A DNA stretch of 64,000 nucleotides from Burkholderia ubonensis (GTDB lineage Bacteria; Pseudomonadota; Gammaproteobacteria; Burkholderiales; Burkholderiaceae): contig NZ_CP013420.1 in assembly GCF_001718695.1 (NCBI RefSeq), forward strand, positions 3,204,348 through 3,268,347. Reading direction: 5' to 3'. The notes under the pieces were generated by a model. It did no database searches. It was not told the DNA's origin and was given only the letters and a program-made list of their open reading frames with translations. Positions 25,567-33,799 of the stretch are shown here, in pieces. Numbering within the stretch: position 1 is the stretch's first letter; each line of letters starts with the position of its first letter. The position numbers and the translations under genes are program-made.

Positions 25567-26058
25567 GGAGCCCGTGCGCGGGCTTCGTAACGCGCGGCCT
25601 GCGGGGAAGCGGGGCGCGCTGCGGTTCACAGGACTTTCTTCGATGCTGACCCCAATCATTCGCACGACGCTGCGCATGCCGCCGCGTGCCGTGTGCCGCC
25701 GTCACGTTGCGTGCGGCCAGTGCGGCTGCGCCGGGCTCGGCGAGTTCGGCGAGTGCGGCGGCCTCGCACGCGAGCGCGATGCCGCACGACCGGCAAGCGC
25801 GCGAGGCGCGAGCGTGCGCGCGACGCCGTGCGCGCGGACCGGCCGTTCGATGGATCTCGACCGTCACGGGCCGGCGTCGCCGAAGTGCGGCGCAGCAACT
25901 CGCCGTACGGGGGCCGGCAACCTGCACATCGGTTCGACACGTCGCAGCGCGACGTCCGTTCGGCGTTCGCCTCGGCGCAACGCAATCTCCGTCATGCGTT
26001 CGTCTCACCGCAGCGCCACGCGCGTGCGCCGCTGCTCGACCTTCGTCGGATGCGGCGC
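25567..26058. other. 492-base stretch between riboswitch and btuC without a recognisable gene
   Basis: No TonB-dependent receptor or other B12 protein is visible. One open frame (ATG at 25643, stop at 26062) is rich in Arg, Ser and Cys with no family resemblance. It ends overlapping the btuC start as ATGA, which could mean translational coupling or chance. Part of the stretch is a degenerate 33-base tandem repeat (25940-26038). It may be the leftover of a deleted gene or a long leader. Confidence 0.45.
25940..26038 (+). repeat. Three degenerate 33-bp tandem repeats upstream of btuC
   Basis: Units at 25940-25972, 25973-26005 and 26006-26038 are each 33 bases. Each carries a shared CGCAGCGC-like block (CGCAACGC in the second) at the same offset, and the first two end in CGTTCGCCT or CGTTCGTCT. 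In one frame they would encode related 11-residue units (RRSATSVRRSP, RRNAISVMRSS, HRSATRVRRCS). Confidence 0.55.
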
Positions 26059-27072
26059 ATGAATGCCGCGCGTGCCGTCGCGATCTGGACCACGCTCGCC
26101 GGCGTGGTGGCGCTGCTGTTCGTCGCGTCACTGACGATCGGCAGCGTGCCGATCTCGCCGCTGCAGGCGCTCGCGTCGCTCGTGCCGCACGGCGGCGACA
26201 CGTCGGGCGGCACGGCGCTGTTCGGCGACATCGTCCGCACGCTGCGCGTGCCGCGCGCGCTCGCCGGCTTCGCGTGCGGCGCGCTGCTCGCGCTCGCGGG
26301 CGCGCTGCTGCAGGTGCTGCTGCGCAATCCGCTCGCCGAGCCGTACGTGCTCGGCGTGTCGGGCGGCGCGGCCGGTTTCGCGCTGGTCGCGATGATCGCG
26401 GGCGGCGCGTGGTGGCTCGTCGATGCGTCGGCGTTCGCCGGCGCGCTCGTGTCGATGCTGCTCGTGCTCGGCCTCGCGCGCCGCGAGCTGTGGCGCGGCG
26501 ACGCGCGCGACGCATCGCCGCGGCTGCTGCTCACCGGCGTCGTGATCGCGGCAGGGTGGGGCGCGCTCGTCACGCTGCTGCTGTCGCTCGCGCCCGATGC
26601 GCGGCTGCGCGGCATCATCTTCTGGCTGACGGGCGACCTGAACGGCGTCGCGACGCCGTGGTTCGCATGGGCCGCGCTCGCGCTCGCCGCGGGCGTCGCG
26701 CTGCCGGCCGCGCCGCAACTGAACGTGCTGCTGCGCGGCGACGCGACCGCGCTCGCGCTCGGCGTGCCGGTCGCGCGGCTGCGCGTGCGGATCTATCTCG
26801 TCGCGTCGCTGGCCGCCGCGGCCGCGGTGACGACCGCCGGCACGATCGGCTTCGTCGGGCTCGTCGTCCCGCACGCGCTGCGCCTCGCGTTCGGCAACGA
26901 CCAGCGCATGCTGCTGCCCGCCGTGATGCTCGCGGGCGGCGGCGGCGTGATGGCGGCCGACCTGCTCGCGCGCACCGTGATCGCGCCCGCGCAACTGCCG
27001 GTCGGCGTGATGACCGCGCTGATCGGCGTGCCGGTGTTCCTGTGGATGTTGCTGAGGAGGCCGCCGCGATGA
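26059..27072 (+). CDS. btuC: Cobalamin/iron-siderophore-type ABC transporter permease
   Basis: A 337-residue FecCD/BtuC permease with about nine to ten membrane helices and the family motifs GSVPISPLQALASL, VPRALAGFACGALLALAGAL, RNPLAEPYVLGVSGGA and VTTAGTIGFVGLVVPHALR. Position after a cobalamin riboswitch and before btuD and cob genes assigns it to B12 import rather than siderophores. Start is uncertain: ATGs at 26050 and 26059 are both in frame and neither has a strong ribosome binding site. I use 26059 because it overlaps an upstream stop as ATGA. Confidence 0.86.
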   Translation: MNAARAVAIWTTLAGVVALLFVASLTIGSVPISPLQALASLVPHGGDTSGGTALFGDIVRTLRVPRALAGFACGALLALAGALLQVLLRNPLAEPYVLGVSGGAAGFALVAMIAGGAWWLVDASAFAGALVSMLLVLGLARRELWRGDARDASPRLLLTGVVIAAGWGALVTLLLSLAPDARLRGIIFWLTGDLNGVATPWFAWAALALAAGVALPAAPQLNVLLRGDATALALGVPVARLRVRIYLVASLAAAAAVTTAGTIGFVGLVVPHALRLAFGNDQRMLLPAVMLAGGGGVMAADLLARTVIAPAQLPVGVMTALIGVPVFLWMLLRRPPR

Positions 27073-27866
27073 CGCACGCTGCCGACGCGGATTGCACGGC
27101 GCTCGCGCTCACGCTCGAGGCCGGCGCGCGCACGCTGCTGGGCGGTTTCACGCAGACGTTCCGGCCCGGCGAGATCTGGTGCGTCGCGGGGCCGAACGGC
27201 GCCGGCAAGACGACGCTGCTCGCGACGCTCGCGGGCCTTTCTGCGCCATCGGGCGGCCACGTCGAAGCCGACGGCCGGCCGCTTGCCGCGTGGCCGGCCG
27301 CGCAGCTCGCGCAGCGGCGCGCGCTGATGCCGCAGCAACTGCACGACGCGTTCAGCGCGACCGTGTTCGACACGGTGCTGCTGAGCCGCTTCCCGTATCT
27401 CGGCGGCTGGGGCTGGGAGCGCGACGGCGATCGCGCGGCCGCGCGCGATGCGCTGGCGACCTTCGGCCTGGCAGCGCTCGCCGGGCGCGACGTGCTGTCG
27501 CTGTCCGGCGGCGAGCGGCAGCGCGTCGCGCTGGCCGCGACGCTGTGCCAGGGCGCGCCGCTGCTGCTGCTCGACGAGCCGCTCGCGCATCTCGACCTGC
27601 ATCACCAGATCGACTGCCTGACCGCGCTGGCCGCGTGGCTCGAAGCCGATCAGCGCACCGTGCTGTTTTCGTGCCACGATCTGAATCTCGCGCGGCGCTT
27701 CGCGACGCACGCGCTGCTGCTCGATGGACGCGGCCACGCGTGGGCGGGGCCCGTGCATGACGTGCTGACGCCCGAACGCGCGAGCGACGCGTTCGGCTAT
27801 CCGCTCGTGCTGATCCGCCAGGACGGCCGCGACGCGCTGCTGCCCGCGTGGCCGGAGCGGCGATGA
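27069..27866 (+). CDS. btuD: Cobalamin ABC transporter ATP-binding protein
   Basis: A 265-residue ABC ATPase with Walker A GPNGAGKTT, signature LSGGERQR, Walker B LLLLDEP and H-loop SCHDLN. It energises BtuC for B12 uptake with the BtuF-like binding protein encoded at 30321. Its ATG overlaps the btuC stop (ATGA). Confidence 0.9.
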   Translation: MTHAADADCTALALTLEAGARTLLGGFTQTFRPGEIWCVAGPNGAGKTTLLATLAGLSAPSGGHVEADGRPLAAWPAAQLAQRRALMPQQLHDAFSATVFDTVLLSRFPYLGGWGWERDGDRAAARDALATFGLAALAGRDVLSLSGGERQRVALAATLCQGAPLLLLDEPLAHLDLHHQIDCLTALAAWLEADQRTVLFSCHDLNLARRFATHALLLDGRGHAWAGPVHDVLTPERASDAFGYPLVLIRQDGRDALLPAWPERR

Positions 27867-27918
27867 ATGCCTTTCTTTCGACGCGCGGCGGTTGCCGCGT
27901 CCATGAGGTGAACTCCCG

Positions 27919-28971
27919 ATGACACCGATCGACTTCCTGCCTGACATCGCGCCGCTCGACGCTTCGCTGCGCGCGCGCCTGCAACATGTGATCGACCACA
28001 AGACCAAGCCGCCCGGCAGCCTCGGCCAGCTCGAGCCGCTGGCGCTGCAGCTCGGCATGATCCAGCGCACCGAGCGTCCGCTCGTGCAGCGTCCGGTGAC
28101 GATCGTGTTCGCCGCCGACCACGGGATCGCGGCCGAAGGCGTGAGTCCGTATCCGCAGGCCGTGACCGCGCAGATGGTCGCGAACTTCCTTGCCGGCGGC
28201 GCGGCGATCAACGCGTTCGCGGGCGTCGCGCAGAGCACGCTCGAGATCGTCGACGCGGGCGTCGCGTCACCGCTGCCCGCGTCCGACCGGCTGATCGCGC
28301 TGCCGATCGCGCGCGGCACACGCAACTTCGCGCAAGAGCCCGCGATGACGCGCGACGAGGCCGTCGCCGCGCTCGCGGCCGGCGCGGCCCGCGTGCGTCA
28401 TCATGCGGCGCTCGGCACCAATGTGATCGGCTTCGGCGAGATGGGCATCGCGAACACGTCGTCCGCCGCGTGCCTGATGAGCCGCCTGCTCGACGTGCCG
28501 ATCGACGCCTGCGTCGGGCGCGGCACCGGCCTCGACGACCAGGGGCTCGCGCACAAGCGCGCGGTGCTCGGGCGCGCGCTCGTGCGGCATTCGCATGCGA
28601 TCGCGCCGCTCGACGTGCTCGCGACGTTCGGCGGCTTCGAGATCGCGATGATGACGGGCGCGTTTCTCGCGGCGGCGAGCGAGCGGATGACGATCCTCGT
28701 CGACGGCTTCATCGCGACGTCCGCGCTGCTGGTCGCCGAGCGGCTCGCGCCGGCCGTGCGCGACTACTGCGTGTTCTCGCACACGTCGCACGAGGCGGGG
28801 CACCGCCGGATGCTCGAGCATTTCGGCGCGAAGCCGCTGCTCGCGCTGGACCTGCGGCTCGGCGAGGGCACCGGCGCGGCGCTCGCGCTGCCGCTCGTGT
28901 GTGCGGCGGCGGCGTTCATGAGCGAGATGGCGAGCTTCGAATCCGCGGGCGTCGACGATCGTGACGCCTGA
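27919..28971 (+). CDS. cobT: Nicotinate-nucleotide--dimethylbenzimidazole phosphoribosyltransferase
   Basis: A 350-residue CobT with KTKPPGSLGQLEPLALQLG at the N-terminus, VFAADHGIAAEGVS and GEMGIANTSSA, and the catalytic Glu near the C-terminus (LRLGEGTGAALALPL). It makes alpha-ribazole phosphate for the lower ligand of cobalamin. GAGGTG lies 8 bases before the ATG. It overlaps cobS by 11 bases. Confidence 0.95.
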   Translation: MTPIDFLPDIAPLDASLRARLQHVIDHKTKPPGSLGQLEPLALQLGMIQRTERPLVQRPVTIVFAADHGIAAEGVSPYPQAVTAQMVANFLAGGAAINAFAGVAQSTLEIVDAGVASPLPASDRLIALPIARGTRNFAQEPAMTRDEAVAALAAGAARVRHHAALGTNVIGFGEMGIANTSSAACLMSRLLDVPIDACVGRGTGLDDQGLAHKRAVLGRALVRHSHAIAPLDVLATFGGFEIAMMTGAFLAAASERMTILVDGFIATSALLVAERLAPAVRDYCVFSHTSHEAGHRRMLEHFGAKPLLALDLRLGEGTGAALALPLVCAAAAFMSEMASFESAGVDDRDA

Positions 28972-29737
28972 CCGGACGACCGGCCTGCGCGCCGAGCTGC
29001 GTTACTTCTTCGTCGCGCTCGGCTATTTCACGCGCGTGCCGGTGCCGCGCGCGATCGGCTATGCGGCGGGCGATCTCGATCAGGCCGCGCGCTACTTCCC
29101 GCTGGTCGGCGCATGCGTCGGCGCGTGCGGCGCGCTCGTCTACCTGGCCGCGCTGCGCGTGTTCCCGGCATCGATCGCGGTCGGCCTGTCGATCGCCGCC
29201 ACGCTGCTCGCGACCGGTGCGTTTCACGAGGACGGCCTTGCCGACAGCTGCGACGCGTTCGGCGGCGGCTACACGCGCGACGACGTGCTGCGCATCATGC
29301 ACGACTCGCGGATCGGCACGTTCGGCGCCGCCGCGCTCGTGATCGCGCTCGGCCTGAAGTGGCAGGCGCTCGCTGCGCTGCCGCCGCTGCGCGCCGCGTG
29401 GACGATGATCGCCGCGCACGCGGCGAGCCGCGTGGCGGCGGTGAGCCTCTTGATGTCGCTCGACTACGTGCGGGCGGAAGGCAAGGCGAAGCCGGTCGCG
29501 CGGCGAATGGGGCCGCGCGCCGCGCTCGTCGCGGCGGCGTTCGGGCTGCCGTGGCTGTTCTGGCCGGACTGGCGCATGGGCGTCGCCGCGCTCGGCGCGC
29601 TCGTGCTGCTGCGCGCGTGGCTCGCGCGCTATCTGGTTCGGCGGATCGGCGGCTATACCGGCGATTGCCTGGGCTTCGCGCAGCAACTGTGCGAATTGAC
29701 GATCTATCTGGTCGTGCTCGGATGGACGTCGTCCTGA
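28961..29737 (+). CDS. cobS: Adenosylcobinamide-GDP ribazoletransferase (cobalamin synthase)
   Basis: A 258-residue membrane enzyme with a GTG start that gives the family N-terminus ELRYFFVALGYFTRVPVP. Motifs are ATGAFHEDGLADSCDAFGGG (acidic metal site) and IMHDSRIGTFGA, with several helices. It joins adenosylcobinamide-GDP and alpha-ribazole to give cobalamin, the last assembly step. It overlaps cobT and cobC. Confidence 0.94.
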   Translation: MTPDRTTGLRAELRYFFVALGYFTRVPVPRAIGYAAGDLDQAARYFPLVGACVGACGALVYLAALRVFPASIAVGLSIAATLLATGAFHEDGLADSCDAFGGGYTRDDVLRIMHDSRIGTFGAAALVIALGLKWQALAALPPLRAAWTMIAAHAASRVAAVSLLMSLDYVRAEGKAKPVARRMGPRAALVAAAFGLPWLFWPDWRMGVAALGALVLLRAWLARYLVRRIGGYTGDCLGFAQQLCELTIYLVVLGWTSS

Positions 29738-30306
29738 TTCGCCATCCGGCAGTCGCCGTCGATCCGGGCGTGTGCTACGGACGCAGCGACGTGCCGCTCG
29801 CCGCATCGGCGCAGGCCGGCGCGCAGGGGGTGCGCGAGCGGCTCGACGCGTTGCGCGCGCCATTGCCGCAGCGCATCTGGTCGAGCCCGCTCGCGCGTTG
29901 CGCGTCGGTCGGCGAACGGCTTGCGCAGGCGATCGGCGTGCCGTTGCAGTACGACGGATGCTGGCAGGAGATGGACTTCGGCGCGTGGGAGATGCAGCGC
30001 TGGGACGACATCGACCGCGCGGCGCTCGATGCGTGGGCCGCCGATCTGATGCATGCCTGCCCGCACGGCGGCGAAAGCGTCGCGCGCTTCGCCGCGCGGG
30101 TCGCGCAAGGCATCGACGCGACCGTGCAGGCCGGCGCGCCGCAATGGGCGGTCACGCATGCCGGCGTGATCCGCGCGTTTGCGTCGCAGGTGCTGCGCGT
30201 GCCGCTCGACGCGCTGTTGTCGCGGCCGGTGCCGTTCGGCGGCATCGTGTGGCTGCGCATGCGCGATGCGGCCGGCGCGTGGGAGATCGTGCACTGGGAT
30301 GCGTGA
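29722..30306 (+). CDS. cobC: Alpha-ribazole phosphatase (histidine phosphatase family)
   Basis: A 194-residue histidine-phosphatase-family protein with the catalytic motif LIRHPAV (R7-H8), EMDFGAWE and a second His in VTHAGVIRA. It removes the phosphate of alpha-ribazole phosphate. It starts inside cobS (16-base overlap) and ends the plus-strand B12 unit; btuF is convergent 14 bases away. The name cobC is the Salmonella usage and should not be confused with threonine-phosphate decarboxylase. Confidence 0.88.
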   Translation: MDVVLIRHPAVAVDPGVCYGRSDVPLAASAQAGAQGVRERLDALRAPLPQRIWSSPLARCASVGERLAQAIGVPLQYDGCWQEMDFGAWEMQRWDDIDRAALDAWAADLMHACPHGGESVARFAARVAQGIDATVQAGAPQWAVTHAGVIRAFASQVLRVPLDALLSRPVPFGGIVWLRMRDAAGAWEIVHWDA

Positions 30307-30320
30307 GCGTCGCGCGGCCG

Positions 30321-31238
30321 TCAGCTTGCGGGCCGCCGCGTGCGTGCCGCGTCGAGGTCCTCGCACAGCGCGGCCGCGCCCTGCGCGACGCGCGGCGACG
30401 CGCGGGTCAGCAGGTCGCCGTCGATCGCGAACAGGTTGCCGCGCGCGACGGCCGTCAGCGCCGGCCACGCGCGCCAGCGCGCAAGGCTCGGCAGCGCGTC
30501 GTTCGACGGCGTCGCACCGGCGCTCGTCGTCACGATCGCTTCGGGATTGGCCGCGAGCACGGCCTCGTCGGTCACCGTCGGCACGAGCGGCTTGAGCGAC
30601 GCGAACACGTTGCGGCCGCCGCATAGCGCGATCACGTCGCTGATCAGATGCGTGCCGTTGAGCGTCACCAGCGGCCGGTCCCACACCTGGAAGAACACCG
30701 TGACGCTCGGGCGCGCCGCATAGCGCGTGCGCAGCGCAGCGACGTCGCGCGTGAACGATGCCGCCGCCGCGTCGGCCGCGGGCTGCGTGCCGAGCAGCGC
30801 GCCGAGCTGGCGCAGCGACGTCGCGATGTCGTCGAGACGTTTCGGCTCGCTGTAGAACAGCGGGATGTGCAATGCGCGCAGCGCATCGGTCTGCCGCTCG
30901 GCGTTGCCGTGACGCCAGACGACGATCAGGTCGGGCTTCAGCGCGGCGATGCGCTCGAGATCGAGCGACTTGTTGTCGCCGACGCGCGGCACCGCTCTCG
31001 CGGCGCTCGGGTAGTCGCTGTACGTGACCGTGCCGACGAGCATCGCGCCGCCGCCCGCCGCATAGATCAGCTCGGTCGCGTGCGGCGCGAGGCTGACCAC
31101 GCGCTGCGCGGGCGCGGGAAGCGTGACCGTGTTGCCGGCGTCGTCGCGTGCGCTGACGTCCGCATGCGCGAGCGGGGCGGCGCCGAGCGCGATCAGTGCC
31201 GCAAGCGCCGGCAGGCAGCGGCGCGCGTCGTTCGTCAT
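30321..31238 (-). CDS. btuF: Cobalamin-binding periplasmic protein
   Basis: A 305-residue exported helical-backbone binding protein with a signal peptide at residues 1-26 (ending APLAHA). It has RVVSLAPHATELIYAAG, VGTVTYSDYPSAARAVPRVG and LIVVWRHGN, the pattern of BtuF and FecB proteins. It should deliver B12 or cobinamide to BtuC-BtuD encoded on the other strand. The ATG shares its A with the stop of the upstream gene (TGATG). It is the last gene of the minus-strand B12 unit. Confidence 0.88.
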   Translation of the reverse strand: MTNDARRCLPALAALIALGAAPLAHADVSARDDAGNTVTLPAPAQRVVSLAPHATELIYAAGGGAMLVGTVTYSDYPSAARAVPRVGDNKSLDLERIAALKPDLIVVWRHGNAERQTDALRALHIPLFYSEPKRLDDIATSLRQLGALLGTQPAADAAAASFTRDVAALRTRYAARPSVTVFFQVWDRPLVTLNGTHLISDVIALCGGRNVFASLKPLVPTVTDEAVLAANPEAIVTTSAGATPSNDALPSLARWRAWPALTAVARGNLFAIDGDLLTRASPRVAQGAAALCEDLDAARTRRPAS

Positions 31239-32254
31239 CACGGCTGCGCGCGCAATGCCGGCACGCACTGTGCAAGCGCGCGCTCGAGACGCCGCCATTC
31301 GTCGTCGTTGCCGGGCACGCCGAAGCGCACGCTCGACGGCTGCGCGAAATGGCGTGTCCAGATGCCGTGCCGCGCCAGCGCCGCATGCAAGTCCGCCGCG
31401 CGAGGATCGGCGGTCCAGCTGAACAGCGGCGTCGAATGCACGACGCAGCCGTGTCCCCGCAGCAGCGCCGCGAGCCGCGCACCGTCCGCGGCGAGCCGTT
31501 CGCGGGCGGCCGCCTGCCACGCACGGTCGGCGAACGCGGCGGCCACCGCGTGACGCGCGGGGCCGCCGACCGTCCACGCGCCCAGCGTGTCGCGCAGCGG
31601 GACGATCAGCTCGGGATGGGCCAGCACGAAACCGGCGCGGATGCCGGCGAGGCCGAAGAACTTGCCGACCGAGCGCAGGACGACGAGACCCGGGCGGTTC
31701 ACGCAAGCAGCGAGCGAGCCGGTCGCGCCCGTATCGGCGAACGCCTCGTCGACGATCAGCGTGCCGCCGCGCGCCGCCAGCTGCGCATGCCAGCCGAGCA
31801 GGCGCCCGGCGGCGACGCGCTCGGCAGTCGGGTTGTTCGGATTCCCGACGATCACGTGACGCAGCGTCGCGGGCAGCGTGTCGACGGCGATGTCGAGCGG
31901 TGCGACGCGATGGCCGCGTCGCGCGAACGCGGGCCCGTATTCGCCGTACGCGAGTGGTGCAACGCCCACGTCGCCGGCGGGCAGCAGCGCGGGCAGCGCG
32001 CGGATCGCGGCCTGGCTGCCGGCGACCGGCAGCACGTGCGCCGGGTCCGGCGCGCCGTAGTAATCGGCCGCGCACGCGGCGAGCCCGTCGCCGTCGTCGG
32101 GCAGCCGGCGCCACACGTCGGCGGGCACGGGCGGCACCGGATAGCCGACCGGGTTGATGCCGGTCGACAGGTCGAGCCACGCGTCGTACGGAATGCCGTG
32201 GCGGCGCGCGGCGTCATGCAGGTTGCCGCCGTGCGCGATGCGGGTGTCAGACAT
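31238..32254 (-). CDS. cobD: Threonine-phosphate decarboxylase (cobalamin)
   Basis: A 338-residue fold-I PLP protein with HGGNLHDAARRHGIP and WLDLSTGINPVGYPVP at the N-terminus, VGNPNNPTAE, and LRSVGKFFGLAGIRAGF with the PLP-binding Lys. It makes aminopropanol phosphate from threonine phosphate for the cobinamide side chain. In the Pseudomonas denitrificans scheme the same enzyme is called CobC. It overlaps cbiB by 8 bases. Confidence 0.9.
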   Translation of the reverse strand: MSDTRIAHGGNLHDAARRHGIPYDAWLDLSTGINPVGYPVPPVPADVWRRLPDDGDGLAACAADYYGAPDPAHVLPVAGSQAAIRALPALLPAGDVGVAPLAYGEYGPAFARRGHRVAPLDIAVDTLPATLRHVIVGNPNNPTAERVAAGRLLGWHAQLAARGGTLIVDEAFADTGATGSLAACVNRPGLVVLRSVGKFFGLAGIRAGFVLAHPELIVPLRDTLGAWTVGGPARHAVAAAFADRAWQAAARERLAADGARLAALLRGHGCVVHSTPLFSWTADPRAADLHAALARHGIWTRHFAQPSSVRFGVPGNDDEWRRLERALAQCVPALRAQP

Positions 32255-33191
32255 GTTGGGTGCCCATGACGAGGATGGCGCTCGCGACCAGCAGCGCGAG
32301 CCAGAGCGCGAGCGTGCGCGTGACGAGCGACAGCGCGGCGACGATGTGCGCGGCGCTCGCGGGCGAACCCGCGCCGAGCACCGGGCGGTGCTCGAGTTCG
32401 CCGTGATAGACGGCCGGGCCGCCGAGCTGCACGTTCAGGCTGCCGGCGCCGGCGGCCATCACCGGGCCCGCGTTCGGGCTGTCCCAGTGCCGCGCCTGCG
32501 TGCGCCAGCAGCGCCACGCGGACGCGGTGTCGCCGAGCAGCGCGTAGCTCGCGGCCGTGACGCGCGCGGGCGCCCAGTTCAGCAGGTCGTCGATCCGTGC
32601 GGCGGCCCAGCCGAAGGTCAGGAAGCGCGGCGTGCGGTAGCCCCACATCGCGTCGAGCGTGTTCGCGAGCCGGAACATCAGCGCGCCGGGGCCGCCGGCG
32701 ATGACGAACCAGAAGAGGGCGCCGAAGATCGCGTCGTTGCCGTTCTCGAGTGCCGACTCGACGGCCGCGCGCGATAGCGCACCCTCGTCGGCGGCGCTGG
32801 TGTCGCGCGACACGATGCGCGCGGTCAGCGCGCGCGCGCCCGGCAGGTCGTGCCGGAACAGCGCGGCGGCGATCGGCGCGAGATGGTCGGCGAGACTCTT
32901 CGCGCCGAGCGCGAACCACAGCAGCGCGACGTGCAGCGCGGCCGCGAGCGGCGTGGGCAGCGCGGTGGCCAGCCACACGGCGATCAGGACCGGCGGCGCG
33001 ACGGCCGCGAGCCACGCGGCGATGCCCGCCAGGCGGCCGCGCCGGCCCGTGTTCAGCACCGCTTCGATGCGCGCGGCGAGCCGCCCGAACGCGACGAGCG
33101 GATGCGCGGCCGACGGCTCGCCGACCACGCGGTCGACGATCACCGCGATGACCGCGAGCATCGCGACCGTGGGCAACGACAGCATCAGCAT
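32247..33191 (-). CDS. cbiB: Adenosylcobinamide-phosphate synthase (membrane)
   Basis: A 314-residue CbiB/CobD membrane protein: VDRVVGEPSAAHPLVAFGRL at the N-terminus, RDTSAADEGALSRAAVESAL in the middle, and LNWAPARVTAASYALLG. It attaches aminopropanol (or its phosphate) to cobyric acid. ATGs at 33191 and 33185 are both in frame; the first overlaps the cobU stop by 7 bases. Confidence 0.92.
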   Translation of the reverse strand: MLMLSLPTVAMLAVIAVIVDRVVGEPSAAHPLVAFGRLAARIEAVLNTGRRGRLAGIAAWLAAVAPPVLIAVWLATALPTPLAAALHVALLWFALGAKSLADHLAPIAAALFRHDLPGARALTARIVSRDTSAADEGALSRAAVESALENGNDAIFGALFWFVIAGGPGALMFRLANTLDAMWGYRTPRFLTFGWAAARIDDLLNWAPARVTAASYALLGDTASAWRCWRTQARHWDSPNAGPVMAAGAGSLNVQLGGPAVYHGELEHRPVLGAGSPASAAHIVAALSLVTRTLALWLALLVASAILVMGTQHV

Positions 33192-33739
33192 GACGCGGGC
33201 TCCGTCTTGATCGCGACCGGCACCCCGGCGACGAGCAGCGTGACGCGGGTCGCGAGCGCGGCGACGCGCTGGTTCAGGCGGCCGAGCTCGTCGACGTAGC
33301 GGCGCGTCACCGCGCCGAGCGGCACGACGCCGAGCCCGATCTCGTTGCTGACGACGATCACCTTTGCGCGGGCGTCGCGCAGCGCGGCTTCGAGCGCGGC
33401 GACGCGCGCTTCGTAGTGTGCGTCGTCGTGCGGTTCGCCTTCGGCCGGGCACAGCAGGTTCGTGAGCCACAGCGTCAGGCAGTCGACGAGCAGGCACGCG
33501 CCGGGATCGTCGAGCCGCGCGAGGGTTTCGGCGAGCTCGACGGGCGCGTCGGCGAATCCCCAGCTCGCGGGCCGGCGCGCGCGATGATGGGCGATGCGCT
33601 GCGCGAATTCGGCGTCGGCGGCCTGCGCGGTCGCGATATAGGTGACGGGGCGGCCGCAGTCGGCCGCGAGCCGCTCGGCATGCGCGCTCTTGCCCGAGCG
33701 TGCGCCGCCGAGGACGAAGGTGAGGTCGTGCGGAATCAT
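33185..33739 (-). CDS. cobU: Adenosylcobinamide kinase / adenosylcobinamide-phosphate guanylyltransferase
   Basis: A 184-residue bifunctional CobU/CobP with P-loop [12 protein letters not shown] near residue 11, [14 protein letters not shown], and [20 protein letters not shown]. It phosphorylates adenosylcobinamide and transfers GMP. First gene of the minus-strand B12 unit, divergent from cobQ across only 60 bases. Confidence 0.94.
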   Translation of the reverse strand: MIPHDLTFVLGGARSGKSAHAERLAADCGRPVTYIATAQAADAEFAQRIAHHRARRPASWGFADAPVELAETLARLDDPGACLLVDCLTLWLTNLLCPAEGEPHDDAHYEARVAALEAALRDARAKVIVVSNEIGLGVVPLGAVTRRYVDELGRLNQRVAALATRVTLLVAGVPVAIKTEPASC

Positions 33740-33799
33740 CGCGTGATTGTAACGGCGCAGGCGATAATGCGGCCTTCGATTCGCCACGCCTTTCACACG

